A model generated the notes under the pieces. The model did not search any database. It saw only the letters and a list, made by a program, of their open reading frames with translations, and had not been told where the DNA came from. From assembly GCF_001457475.1 (NCBI RefSeq), contig NZ_LN831029.1, positions 2,666,001-2,730,000 on the forward strand: a DNA stretch of 64,000 nt. The letters are read 5' to 3'. A program made the translations under genes and the position numbers. Of this stretch, positions 18,372 to 27,206 are shown piece by piece. The stretch's first letter is position 1. Every line of letters begins with the position of its first letter. The stretch is from Achromobacter xylosoxidans. GTDB taxonomy: Bacteria; Pseudomonadota; Gammaproteobacteria; Burkholderiales; Burkholderiaceae_B.

Positions 18372-19157
18372 ATGATGCGTTCGCTGTGGATTGCCAAGAC
18401 GGGCCTGGAAGGTCAACAGACCTCGATGGACGTGATTTCCAACAACTTGGCCAACGTCTCGACCAACGGCTTCAAGCGTGGCCGCGCCGTGTTCCAGGAC
18501 CTGATGTACCAGACCCTGCGCCAGCCCGGCGCCCAGGTCGGCGACGCGACGCAGCTGCCGTCGGGCCTGCAGCTCGGCACTGGCGCCCGTGTGGCCGCCA
18601 CCGAGCGCATCCACACCACCGGCGGCCTGAACAACACCGGCGGCGAGCTGGACGTGGCGATCAATGGCCGCGGCTTCCTGCAGGTCGAGCTGCCCGATGG
18701 CACCCAGGCCTATACGCGCGACGGCGCGCTGCAGCGCGACCAGAACGGCCAGCTGACCACCGTCAGCGGCTACGTGATCCAGCCGCCCATGAACGTGCCC
18801 GACAACGCCCTGTCGATCTCCATCGGCAAGGACGGCATCGTCTCGGTGACGCAACCGGGCGCGGCCGGCGTCAACGTGCAGATCGGCCAGTTGCAGATCG
18901 CCACGTTCATCAACCCCACGGGCCTGCAGAGCGTGGGCGAGAACCTGTACCTGGAAACCGACGCCTCGGGTCCGGCCAACCTGTTGCAGCCCGGCGTGGA
19001 CGGCGCCGGCACGTTCATGCAGAACTACGTCGAAACTTCCAACGTGAACGTCGCCGAGGAACTGGTCAACATGATCACGACCCAGCGCGCCTACGAAATG
19101 AACAGCAAGGCCGTCAAGACCTCGGACGAAATGCTGGCCCGCCTGACCCAACTGTGA
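18372..19157 (+). CDS. flgG: Flagellar distal rod protein FlgG
   Basis: Distal rod subunit. Starts [17 protein letters not shown] with [19 protein letters not shown], and ends [20 protein letters not shown], the highly conserved FlgG C-terminus. 261 residues, as in enterics. The stop TGA overlaps the flgH start by one base (TGATG). Confidence 0.98.
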   Translation: MMRSLWIAKTGLEGQQTSMDVISNNLANVSTNGFKRGRAVFQDLMYQTLRQPGAQVGDATQLPSGLQLGTGARVAATERIHTTGGLNNTGGELDVAINGRGFLQVELPDGTQAYTRDGALQRDQNGQLTTVSGYVIQPPMNVPDNALSISIGKDGIVSVTQPGAAGVNVQIGQLQIATFINPTGLQSVGENLYLETDASGPANLLQPGVDGAGTFMQNYVETSNVNVAEELVNMITTQRAYEMNSKAVKTSDEMLARLTQL

Positions 19158-19849
19158 TGCCCATGTCGTCTGTCCTGCGCCTGGTTTCGAGTGCTGCCCT
19201 GGCTTTGCTGGTGGCCGGTTGCGCCATGATCCCGCCCGAACCCATCGTGACCGGGCCGACGACGGCGGCACCGCCGCCGCCGCCGATGCCGGCGGCGCAG
19301 CCCACCGGTTCGATCTACCAGCCCACGACTTACGGCAACTACCCGTTGTTCGAGGACCGTCGTCCGCGCAATGTTGGCGATATCGTCACCATCGTGCTGA
19401 ACGAAAAGACCAACGCCTCCAAGAACGTCGCCACCAACACCAACCGCAGCGGCAGCGCCAGCCTGGGCATCACGGCCGCGCCGTCCTTCATGGACAGCTG
19501 GGCCAATGCCAACCTGAATACCGACGCCAAGGGCGGCAACGTGGCGCAGGGCAAGGGCGACAGCACCGCCAACAATGCCTTCACCGGCACCATCACCACC
19601 ACCGTGGTGGGCGTGATGTCCAACGGCAACCTGCAGGTGGCCGGGGAAAAGCAGATCGCCATCAACCGCGGCAGCGAATACGTGCGCTTCTCGGGCGTGG
19701 TCGATCCGCGCTCGATCACCGGGACGAACACCGTGTCGTCCACCCAGGTGGCCGACGCCCGCATCGAATACCGCAGCAAGGGCGTCATGGACGAGGTCCA
19801 GACCATGGGCTGGCTGCAACGCTTCTTCCTGATCGCTTCGCCGTTCTGA
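19157..19849 (+). CDS. flgH: Flagellar L-ring lipoprotein FlgH
   Basis: Outer-membrane L ring around the rod. Signal peptide with lipobox LVAGC places the lipidated Cys at residue 22 (20 if the second Met is used). Conserved core [19 protein letters not shown] and [16 protein letters not shown]. 230 residues. The start at 19157 is the first codon that leaves a normal lipoprotein signal; a much longer in-frame reading frame to the left overlaps flgG and is not real. Confidence 0.96.
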   Translation: MPMSSVLRLVSSAALALLVAGCAMIPPEPIVTGPTTAAPPPPPMPAAQPTGSIYQPTTYGNYPLFEDRRPRNVGDIVTIVLNEKTNASKNVATNTNRSGSASLGITAAPSFMDSWANANLNTDAKGGNVAQGKGDSTANNAFTGTITTTVVGVMSNGNLQVAGEKQIAINRGSEYVRFSGVVDPRSITGTNTVSSTQVADARIEYRSKGVMDEVQTMGWLQRFFLIASPF

Positions 19850-19851
19850 AC

Positions 19852-20988
19852 ATGAAACAACCCACTCCGATTTCCGCCTTGCTGTCCCTGCTGGCGCGCG
19901 TCTGTGTCGCGGCGGGGCTGTTGGCCGGCGCTTCGGCGGCGCATGCCGAACGGCTCAAGGACCTGGCTTCCATCCAGGGCGTGCGCGGCAACCAGTTGAT
20001 CGGTTATGGCCTGGTGGTGGGCCTGGACGGCAGCGGCGACCAGGTGCGCCAGACCCCGTTCACGCAGCAGAGCCTGACCAACATGCTGTCGCAGCTGGGC
20101 ATCACCGTGCCCGCCGGCAGCAACATGCAGCTCAAGAACGTGGCGGCCGTCATGGTGACGACGACCCTGCCGGCCTTCGCCCGGCCCGGCCAGACGCTGG
20201 ACGTGGTGGTGTCGTCCATGGGCAACGCCAAGAGCCTGCGCGGCGGCACGCTGCTGATGACGCCGCTCAAGGGCGCCGACAGCCAGGTCTACGCGATCGC
20301 CCAGGGCAACATCCTGGTGGGCGGCGCGGGCGCCTCCGCTGGCGGTTCCAGCGTGCAGATCAACCAGCTCAACGGCGGGCGCATCAGCGGCGGCGCGATC
20401 GTCGAGCGCGGCGTGCCGACCACCTTCGCGCGCGACGGCTACATCTACCTGGAGATGAACAATACCGACTTCGGCACCGCCCAGAACGTGGTCAACGCAT
20501 TGAACCGCAAGTTCGGGCAGGGCACCGCCACCGCGCTGGATGGCCGGGTGGTGCAGGTGCGCACGCCGATGGAGCAGGCGTCGCAGGCGCGCTTCCTGTC
20601 GCAGGTCGAGGACCTTCAGGTGACGCGCGCGCCCACCGTGGCCAAGGTCATCATCAATGCCCGCACCGGCTCGGTGGTCATGAACCGCACGGTCATGATC
20701 GAAGAGGCCGCCGTGGCGCACGGCAACCTGTCGGTCATCATCAACCGCCAGAACCAGGTGTCGCAGCCGGACACGCCGTTCACCGAAGGGCAGACGGTGG
20801 TGGTGCCGAATACCCAGATCGAAGTGCGCCAGGACAACGGCTCGCTGCAGCGCGTCACCACCAGCGCCAACCTGGCCGACGTGGTCAAGGGCCTGAACGC
20901 GCTGGGCGCCACGCCGCAAGACCTGCTGGCGATCCTGCAGGCCATGAAGACCGCCGGCGCCTTGCGCGCCGAGCTCGAGATCATCTGA
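19852..20988 (+). CDS. flgI: Flagellar P-ring protein FlgI
   Basis: Forms the periplasmic P ring, assembled with FlgA help. Cleavable Sec signal ending ASAAHA before [20 protein letters not shown], the family's start of the mature chain. C-terminus [20 protein letters not shown] is typical. 378 residues. Starts 2 bases after the flgH stop. Confidence 0.97.
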   Translation: MKQPTPISALLSLLARVCVAAGLLAGASAAHAERLKDLASIQGVRGNQLIGYGLVVGLDGSGDQVRQTPFTQQSLTNMLSQLGITVPAGSNMQLKNVAAVMVTTTLPAFARPGQTLDVVVSSMGNAKSLRGGTLLMTPLKGADSQVYAIAQGNILVGGAGASAGGSSVQINQLNGGRISGGAIVERGVPTTFARDGYIYLEMNNTDFGTAQNVVNALNRKFGQGTATALDGRVVQVRTPMEQASQARFLSQVEDLQVTRAPTVAKVIINARTGSVVMNRTVMIEEAAVAHGNLSVIINRQNQVSQPDTPFTEGQTVVVPNTQIEVRQDNGSLQRVTTSANLADVVKGLNALGATPQDLLAILQAMKTAGALRAELEII

Positions 20989-20993
20989 CCGCC

Positions 20994-21977
20994 ATGGCGT
21001 ACACCAACAACACCGCGCGCCTGGGCAGCCGCCAGGATTCCGTGTTCGACATGGGGCGCCTGTCGGACCTGAAGCGCGATGTGACCAAGGATCCGGCCAA
21101 CCCCGGGACCGAACAGCAGAAGCAGGTCGCCAAGCAGTTCGAGGCGCTGTTCCTGCAGATGATGCTCAAGCGCATGCGCGAGGCGACCCCGAAAGAGGGG
21201 CTGTTCGACTCGCAGCAGACGCAGATGCTGCAATCCATGGCCGATGAGCAGCTGGCGCTGCACCTGGCCACGCCCGGCATCGGTCTGTCGCAATCGATCC
21301 TGGCACAGATGCAGCAGGGCAAGCCGGGCGATCTGCCGGCCGAGGCGGTGCAGCGCCTGGGGCAGGGCACCGACCTGGACTTCCAGACCGGCGGCTCGCG
21401 GCAGGTGTCGGCGCTGATGGACGTGATGCGCAACAACCGCGCCAGCGACCGTGCCCTGGCCGCGGCCGAAGGCGCGCCCGAGCACGTCATCAATTTCGTC
21501 TCGAAAATGTCGCGCGCGGCCACGCTGGCCTCGCAGCAAAGCGGCGTTCCGGCCCGCCTCATCATGGGCCAGGCGGCCCTGGAGTCCGGCTGGGGCCAGC
21601 GCGAAATCAAGCACGAGGATGGCCGCACCAGCTACAACCTGTTCGGCATCAAGGCCGGCCCCAGCTGGAAGGGCAAGGTCGTCAACGTGCTGACCACCGA
21701 ATACGAAGACGGCGTCGCGAAAAAAGTGACGCAACCTTTCCGGGCCTATTCGTCCTACGAGGAATCGTTCGCCGACTACGCCCGCCTGATCGGCAACAGC
21801 CCGCGCTACGAAGCCGTGACGCAGGCCCGCAACGAGATCGAGGCGGCCCGCCGCATCCAGAGCGCCGGCTATGCCACCGATCCGCAGTATGCGCAGAAAT
21901 TGATCGGTGTCATGAGCCAGCTGCGTGGCGCCGCCGCCAAGGTGGATATTTCGCGCCAGATGTTGGAAGGACTCTAA
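20994..21977 (+). CDS. flgJ: Peptidoglycan hydrolase and rod cap FlgJ
   Basis: Bifunctional protein that caps the growing rod and cuts a hole in the cell wall. N-terminal rod-binding domain with KQFEALFLQMMLKRMREATP; C-terminal glucosaminidase-type domain from about residue 160, with the catalytic Glu at E197 in GQAALESGWG. 327 residues, the dual-domain size of gammaproteobacterial and betaproteobacterial FlgJ. Follows flgI by 5 bases. Confidence 0.97.
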   Translation: MAYTNNTARLGSRQDSVFDMGRLSDLKRDVTKDPANPGTEQQKQVAKQFEALFLQMMLKRMREATPKEGLFDSQQTQMLQSMADEQLALHLATPGIGLSQSILAQMQQGKPGDLPAEAVQRLGQGTDLDFQTGGSRQVSALMDVMRNNRASDRALAAAEGAPEHVINFVSKMSRAATLASQQSGVPARLIMGQAALESGWGQREIKHEDGRTSYNLFGIKAGPSWKGKVVNVLTTEYEDGVAKKVTQPFRAYSSYEESFADYARLIGNSPRYEAVTQARNEIEAARRIQSAGYATDPQYAQKLIGVMSQLRGAAAKVDISRQMLEGL

Positions 21978-22050
21978 ATTTGGACGGCCGGTTGCCGTTA
22001 ACCGGGTATCCAGACATATCAGTTGCGGTTACATACGGGGCATTGTCAGC

Positions 22051-23727
22051 ATGAATCTGTATAAATTGGCGTTGGGCGGGCTGAATGCGTCCCAGGCAGG
22101 CCTGGCGACCACCGGCCACAATATCAACAATGCCACCACGGTCGGCTACAACCGCCAGCGCGTCATGATCTCGACCGCCGGCGCCCAGGCCACCACCAAC
22201 GGCTACATCGGCCGCGGCGTCCAGGTCGACACCGTCGTGCGCAGCTACGACAGCTTCCTGTACAAGCAACTGGTGGGCGCGCAGGGCAGCGGCGCCCAGC
22301 TGCAGGCGCAGCTCGACCAGGTGTCGCAGGTCAACAACCTGTTCGCCGACCGCACCGTGGGCATCGCCCCGGGGCTGACCAATTTCTTCACCAGCATGAA
22401 TACCGTGGCCAGCAAGCCGGCGGATCCGGCCGCGCGCCAGGACTTGCTGGGCAAGGCCAACAGCCTGACCACCCAGATCCGTTCGGCCTACCAGGAAATG
22501 CAGAACCAGCGCCTGGGCCTGAACACGCAGATCACCACCACGGTCGAACAGGTCAACAGCTACCTGACCCGCATCAACGACCTGAACAGCCAGATTTCCA
22601 CCGCCCGCGCCAAGGCCGGCGGCAATCCGCCCAACGACCTGCTGGACCAGCGCGACCAGGCCGTGTCGGAACTGAACCAGCTGATCGGCGTCACCACTTA
22701 CGAGCAGGGCGACAAGCTCAGCATCTCGCTGGCTTCGGGCGGGCAGGCGCTGCTGTCGGGCGACACCGTCTATCCCTTGCAGGCCGTGTCGTCCGCCAAG
22801 GACGTCAGCCGCACCGTCATCGCCTATACGTTGCCGGCCGGTTCCGGCGGCAAGACCGTGGCGGTTGAGCTGAACGACGCCGAAGTCACCGGCGGCAAGC
22901 TGGGCGGCCTGCTGCAGTTCCGCGCCACCTCGCTGGACTTCATGCAGGCGCAACTGGGCCAGATGGCCGTGGGCCTGGCGCTGTCGTTCAACGAGCAGCA
23001 CCGCCAGGGCCTGGACACCGCCGGCAATCCCGGCACCGATTTCTTCAGCATCGGCAAGCCGCAAGGCGTGCCGAACGCCGGCAACAAGAGCGGCGCGCAG
23101 ATCAGCGGCGAGTTCACCAACGTGAACAACATCAACGCCAAAGACTACGAAATCAGTTTCGACGGCACCAACTACATGGTGACGCGCCTGCCGGAAGGCA
23201 CCCAGGTCTACAACGGCCCGGCCACCGGCACGCCGCCCACCGCCACCCTGGACCTGAACGCCGAGATGGGCGTCACGCTGACGATCGACTCGCCGCCGCA
23301 GGCTGGCGACAAGTGGGCGCTGGCGCCCACTCGCGATGCCGCGCGCGACATCAAGGTGATCATCACCGACCCGGAGAAAGTGGCCGCGGCCGACACCGAT
23401 GGCGGTGACGCCAACGGCAAGAACGCGCTCAAGCTGGCGCAACTGCAGAACACCAAGGTGCTGGGCCACGGCACCATGAGCATCACCGAGATGTTCGGGC
23501 AGGTGGTCAACACCGTCGGCGTGCAGACCGCGCAGATTCAATCGGCCAACACCGCGCAGAAGAACCTCATCGCCCAAAAGACCGCCGCGCAGCAGGCCGT
23601 TTCGGGCGTGAACCTGAACGAAGAATACGTGAGCCTGTCGCTCTACCAGGAGCAATACCAGGCCAGCGCCCGCATCATCGACGTCGCCAGCACGCTGTTC
23701 GATACGCTGCTGGGCCTGCGCGGCTGA
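22051..23727 (+). CDS. flgK: Hook-filament junction protein FlgK (HAP1)
   Basis: First junction protein between hook and filament, a FlgN client. N-terminal axial motif ASQAGLATTGHNINNATT and C-terminal VSLSLYQEQYQASARIID. 558 residues. I start at the ATG giving MNLYKLALGGLNASQ, the family N-terminus; upstream in-frame sequence overlaps flgJ. Confidence 0.96.
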   Translation: MNLYKLALGGLNASQAGLATTGHNINNATTVGYNRQRVMISTAGAQATTNGYIGRGVQVDTVVRSYDSFLYKQLVGAQGSGAQLQAQLDQVSQVNNLFADRTVGIAPGLTNFFTSMNTVASKPADPAARQDLLGKANSLTTQIRSAYQEMQNQRLGLNTQITTTVEQVNSYLTRINDLNSQISTARAKAGGNPPNDLLDQRDQAVSELNQLIGVTTYEQGDKLSISLASGGQALLSGDTVYPLQAVSSAKDVSRTVIAYTLPAGSGGKTVAVELNDAEVTGGKLGGLLQFRATSLDFMQAQLGQMAVGLALSFNEQHRQGLDTAGNPGTDFFSIGKPQGVPNAGNKSGAQISGEFTNVNNINAKDYEISFDGTNYMVTRLPEGTQVYNGPATGTPPTATLDLNAEMGVTLTIDSPPQAGDKWALAPTRDAARDIKVIITDPEKVAAADTDGGDANGKNALKLAQLQNTKVLGHGTMSITEMFGQVVNTVGVQTAQIQSANTAQKNLIAQKTAAQQAVSGVNLNEEYVSLSLYQEQYQASARIIDVASTLFDTLLGLRG

Positions 23728-23775
23728 TCGGATCGTTGAAATCGTGACCTATCAAGAAAAAATCGGAGCTTCCCC

Positions 23776-25035
23776 ATGCGCCTGAGCACCTCCATGATGT
23801 ATTCGAACGGCCTGAAGGGCGTCCTCGCTCAGGAATCCGACATGAACCGCCTGGTCGAGCAGGTGGGCAGCGGCAAGAAATTCCTGACGCCGGCCGACGA
23901 TCCGCTGTCCGCCTCGCTGGCGATCAACGTGGCGCAGACGCAGAGCATGAACTCGACGTACCAGCTCAACCGCAACACGGCGAAGACCAACCTCGGCCAG
24001 GAAAACAACGTCCTGGACTCCATCACGACGGCGTTGGCCGACGTGCGTACCCGCGTGGTGCAGGCCGGCAACGGCACCTTCGCCGACAGCGACCGCCAGG
24101 CGCTGTCCACCGCCCTGAAGAACGCCCGTGACGCACTGCTGGGCCTGGCCAACAGCACGGATGGCAACGGCCAATACCTGTTCTCGGGTTACCAGGGCGG
24201 CGTGGTGCCCTATTCGCAGGACACCAACGGCAAGATCGTCTACAGCGGCGCCACGGGCGAACGCACCGTGCAGGTCGACCAGTCGCGCCAGATGTCCACC
24301 AGCGACATCGGCAGCGACATCTTCAACCGCGCCAACCCGGGTTCGCAGGCCTACGTCAGCACCGCCGCGCAGGCCAACACCGGCACCGCCCAGTTCAGCA
24401 CCGTGTCGGTGACGCCGGGCAGCCCCAATATCGGCAAGGATTTCCGCCTGCAGTTCGAATCGGATCCGGCCACCGGCAACATGGGCTACCGCGTCATCAC
24501 GACCGATCCCAATGCCAACCCGCCGGTGCCGCCCGTCACCACGCCGGCGCCGCCGGCCGCGCCGACCGTGTACACGCCGGATGCCGCCATCGATTTCGGC
24601 GGCGTGTCGGTGGTGATCAAAGGCACGCCCCAGAACGGCGACGTGATCGACGTGCAGAGCGTGCAGTCGGCCGACGTGGACATGTTCAATACGCTGGACA
24701 GCCTCATCAAGACGCTGGATTCGCCGATTGCCGGCGACCCGGTCGCCCTGGCCAAGCTGAACAACGAACTGGCCACGGCCAACAAGAAGCTGTCCACCAA
24801 CTACGACAACGTGCAGACGGTCGCGGCGTCGGTGGGCGCCCGCATGAACGAACTGGACGCGCTGGACGCCACCGGCACGCAGAAGGGCCTGTCCTATTCG
24901 AAGTCGCTGTCGGATCTCGAGGACCTGGACTACTACTCCGGCGCCAGCCAGCTGGCGCTGCGCCAGGTGGCCTTGCAGGCCGCGTCGGCCGCATTCATGA
25001 CCATTCAAGGATCCAGTCTGTTCAGCCGCAAATAA
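23776..25035 (+). CDS. flgL: Hook-filament junction protein FlgL (HAP3)
   Basis: Second junction protein, flagellin-like at both ends. N-terminus MRLSTSMMYSNGLKGV with EQVGSGKKFLTPADDP; C-terminal helix DLDYYSGASQLALRQVALQAA. 419 residues, longer than the 317 of E. coli, the excess lying in a Pro-rich middle segment (VPPVTTPAPPAAPTVY). Last gene of the flg run; a hairpin follows. Confidence 0.95.
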   Translation: MRLSTSMMYSNGLKGVLAQESDMNRLVEQVGSGKKFLTPADDPLSASLAINVAQTQSMNSTYQLNRNTAKTNLGQENNVLDSITTALADVRTRVVQAGNGTFADSDRQALSTALKNARDALLGLANSTDGNGQYLFSGYQGGVVPYSQDTNGKIVYSGATGERTVQVDQSRQMSTSDIGSDIFNRANPGSQAYVSTAAQANTGTAQFSTVSVTPGSPNIGKDFRLQFESDPATGNMGYRVITTDPNANPPVPPVTTPAPPAAPTVYTPDAAIDFGGVSVVIKGTPQNGDVIDVQSVQSADVDMFNTLDSLIKTLDSPIAGDPVALAKLNNELATANKKLSTNYDNVQTVAASVGARMNELDALDATGTQKGLSYSKSLSDLEDLDYYSGASQLALRQVALQAASAAFMTIQGSSLFSRK

Positions 25036-25086
25036 CGCGGTGAGTCCATAGGCCGTGCCCATGGGCGCGGCATGTTGCGCGCCCTT

Positions 25087-25119
25087 ACGGACGCTTCCGG
25101 TGGATACCGGAGCGTCCGT
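25087..25119 (+). other. Strong hairpin after flgL
   Basis: Nine perfect base pairs (ACGGACGCT with AGCGTCCGT), one unpaired T, then five more pairs around a GGAT loop. There is no T-tract, so it may be an mRNA 3'-end stabiliser or a weak terminator between the flg run and the receptor genes. Confidence 0.45.
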
Positions 25120-25175
25120 GTGTGCGTACAGGGTAGGAATTTTGTCGTTTCACCTCGCATAACGTCGGGTATTTC

Positions 25176-27092
25176 ATGCTTGTCAATTTGAAAGTTCGCA
25201 CCTGCATCATTCTGGTGTTGTTGCTCTTCACGGGTGCCATGTTCCTGTCCAATGGCGTGGCCTGGATGGGCTTGAATTCCAGCAACACCAAGCTGGACCA
25301 GATCAACAGCGCCTATACGGACCGGGCGGTGCCGCTCAACCGTGCCTACACCGTTTTCCTGCGCGCGCGCCTGTTGTTGTCCACGTCGTTGATGGACATG
25401 CAGCAGGGCAAGACCGAACAGGCGGCGGCGCAGGCCAAGCGTTCCGAAGGCCTGATGCAGGATGCCTTCAAGATGATGGATGCCTTCCGCAAGGCGCCGC
25501 CGCTGGAGGGCACGGAAGCGCTCGGCCAGGCGCTGGAAGCCGCGCTCAAGGAGTACGACACCGTCCTCAAGGGGCAGGCGGCCGCGCTGTCCAATATGGC
25601 GATCCAGGACTATCTGAACCTGAACGACTCCGCCAGCAACGTCAATACCAAGTTCCGCGAAGCTGTCGATAACTACCTCAGCTTCATCGACAAGCGCACC
25701 GACGAGTTCGCGGCGCAGGCAGCGGTCGACCACGGCGTATCTCGCAGCGTCACCATCGCCTTGCTGGTGATCGCATTGGTGTTGGCGATCGGCTGTTGGA
25801 TATTCATCAACCGCACGGTGCTCAAGCCCCTGCACGAGGCGGGTGATCATTTCGAGAAGATCTCGGGCGGTGACTTCACCGGCCGTATCGAGGTGCGCAG
25901 CACCAATGAAATCGGCCAACTGTTCGCCGCCATCAAGCGCATGCAGGAAAGCCTGACCCGCACCGTGGCGATCGTGCGCCGCGGCGTGGACGAGATCAAC
26001 GTCGGTTCGCGCGAGATCTCGGCCGGCAACACCGATCTGTCCAGCCGCACCGAGCAGCAGGCGGCCTCGCTGGAGGAAACCGCGGCCTCGATGGAAGAGC
26101 TGGCCTCGACGGTCAAGCAGAACGCCGACAACGCGCGCCAGGCGAACCAGCTGGCGGCCAGCGCGTCGGACGTTGCCGAGCGCGGCGGTTCGGCGGTGGC
26201 CGAGGTGGTCAATACGATGCAGGGCATCTCGGCCAGCTCGCGCAAGATCTCGGAAATCGTGTCGGTGATCGACGGCATCGCGTTCCAGACCAACATCCTG
26301 GCGCTGAACGCGGCGGTGGAAGCGGCCCGCGCGGGCGAGCAGGGCAAGGGTTTCGCGGTGGTGGCGGGCGAAGTGCGCTCGCTGGCGCAGCGCAGCGCGC
26401 AGGCGGCCAAGGAGATCAAGGGCCTGATCGAGGACTCGGTGAGCAAGGTGGGCGCCGGTTCGCAGCAGGTCGAGCGCGCGGGCGCGACGATGCAGGAGAT
26501 CGTGGCGTCGGTCAAGCGTGTGACGGACATCATGGGCGAGATCTCGGCGGCGTCCGAGGAGCAATCGAGCGGCATCGACCAGGTGAACCGCGCGGTGTCG
26601 CAGATGGACGAAGTGACGCAGCAGAACGCGGCGCTGGTGGAAGAGGCGGCGGCCGCGGCCGGTTCGCTGCAGGAACAGGCGCAGCGCCTGGCCGAGGCGG
26701 TGGCCGTGTTCAAGATCAACGCGGGCGACGTGATCGAGGTGCCGGCGCGCCAGCTGGCGCAGCAACACAGTGCGCCGCGGGTTGCCGCAGCGCAGACCGA
26801 AGCACCGGCTCCGGCCGCCAGGACCGCCAAGCCTGCCGTTCAGGCGGCTGCCAAGCCGGAATCCGCGGCAGAGCCGGATCATTCCCCGGTGACGCCGCCC
26901 GCGGCGCCGGCGCCGCGGCTGGCCCAGCCGGCCCGTGCCCGGCCGACGGCCAACAGCGGCGCGACGGCGGCCAGGCCCCTGCGCCGGCCGGTCGTCAAGA
27001 CCACCGATGCCACCGATGTCAAACCCGTCAAACCGGCACCGTCGGCTGCCCGCCGCGCGCCGCCGGCCGACGACGATTGGGAGTCCTTCTGA
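25176..27092 (+). CDS. Methyl-accepting chemotaxis protein with C-terminal CheR-tether
   Basis: Transmembrane receptor of 638 residues. TM1 about 9-32, periplasmic helical four-helix-bundle-like sensor about 33-190, TM2 about 191-212, HAMP to about 265, then the 36-heptad signalling hairpin (tip [20 protein letters not shown]). An Ala/Pro linker of about 100 residues leads to a terminal DDDWESF, matching the enteric NWE[ST]F pentapeptide that recruits CheR and CheB. The ligand cannot be inferred. First of three adjacent receptors that share near-identical signalling DNA. Confidence 0.96.
   Translation: MLVNLKVRTCIILVLLLFTGAMFLSNGVAWMGLNSSNTKLDQINSAYTDRAVPLNRAYTVFLRARLLLSTSLMDMQQGKTEQAAAQAKRSEGLMQDAFKMMDAFRKAPPLEGTEALGQALEAALKEYDTVLKGQAAALSNMAIQDYLNLNDSASNVNTKFREAVDNYLSFIDKRTDEFAAQAAVDHGVSRSVTIALLVIALVLAIGCWIFINRTVLKPLHEAGDHFEKISGGDFTGRIEVRSTNEIGQLFAAIKRMQESLTRTVAIVRRGVDEINVGSREISAGNTDLSSRTEQQAASLEETAASMEELASTVKQNADNARQANQLAASASDVAERGGSAVAEVVNTMQGISASSRKISEIVSVIDGIAFQTNILALNAAVEAARAGEQGKGFAVVAGEVRSLAQRSAQAAKEIKGLIEDSVSKVGAGSQQVERAGATMQEIVASVKRVTDIMGEISAASEEQSSGIDQVNRAVSQMDEVTQQNAALVEEAAAAAGSLQEQAQRLAEAVAVFKINAGDVIEVPARQLAQQHSAPRVAAAQTEAPAPAARTAKPAVQAAAKPESAAEPDHSPVTPPAAPAPRLAQPARARPTANSGATAARPLRRPVVKTTDATDVKPVKPAPSAARRAPPADDDWESF
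25935..26745 (+). repeat. Chemoreceptor signalling-module repeat, copy 2
   Basis: 811 bases near-identical to copies at 462-1272, 27972-28782 and 30591-31401, same orientation and reading phase. Confidence 0.9.
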
Positions 27093-27157
27093 CGGAGTGA
27101 TCCGCCAGCGTATTGCAATGCATTGAATAGGCAGTAGAAAACACATCCCTTTTACGG

Positions 27158-27183
27158 CGGGGCGACGACAGCGTGTCGCCCCG
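27158..27183 (+). other. Hairpin between two receptor genes
   Basis: Nine-bp perfect stem (CGGGGCGAC with GTCGCCCCG) around an 8-base loop, in the 114-base gap before the next receptor. No T-tract follows. Confidence 0.4.
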
Positions 27184-27206
27184 ACGGTTACCGGAAATAT
27201 CGGAAA

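Noticed and set aside
18386..19156. Long upstream extension of flgH inside flgG
   Set aside because: It is an alternative frame of flgG; the FlgH signal peptide and lipobox start at 19157.
25130..25170. Sigma-28 promoter before the receptor at 25176
   Set aside because: The best fit (GGAATTTT-N11-TCGCATAA) matches only 5/8 in each box, within chance for a short search.
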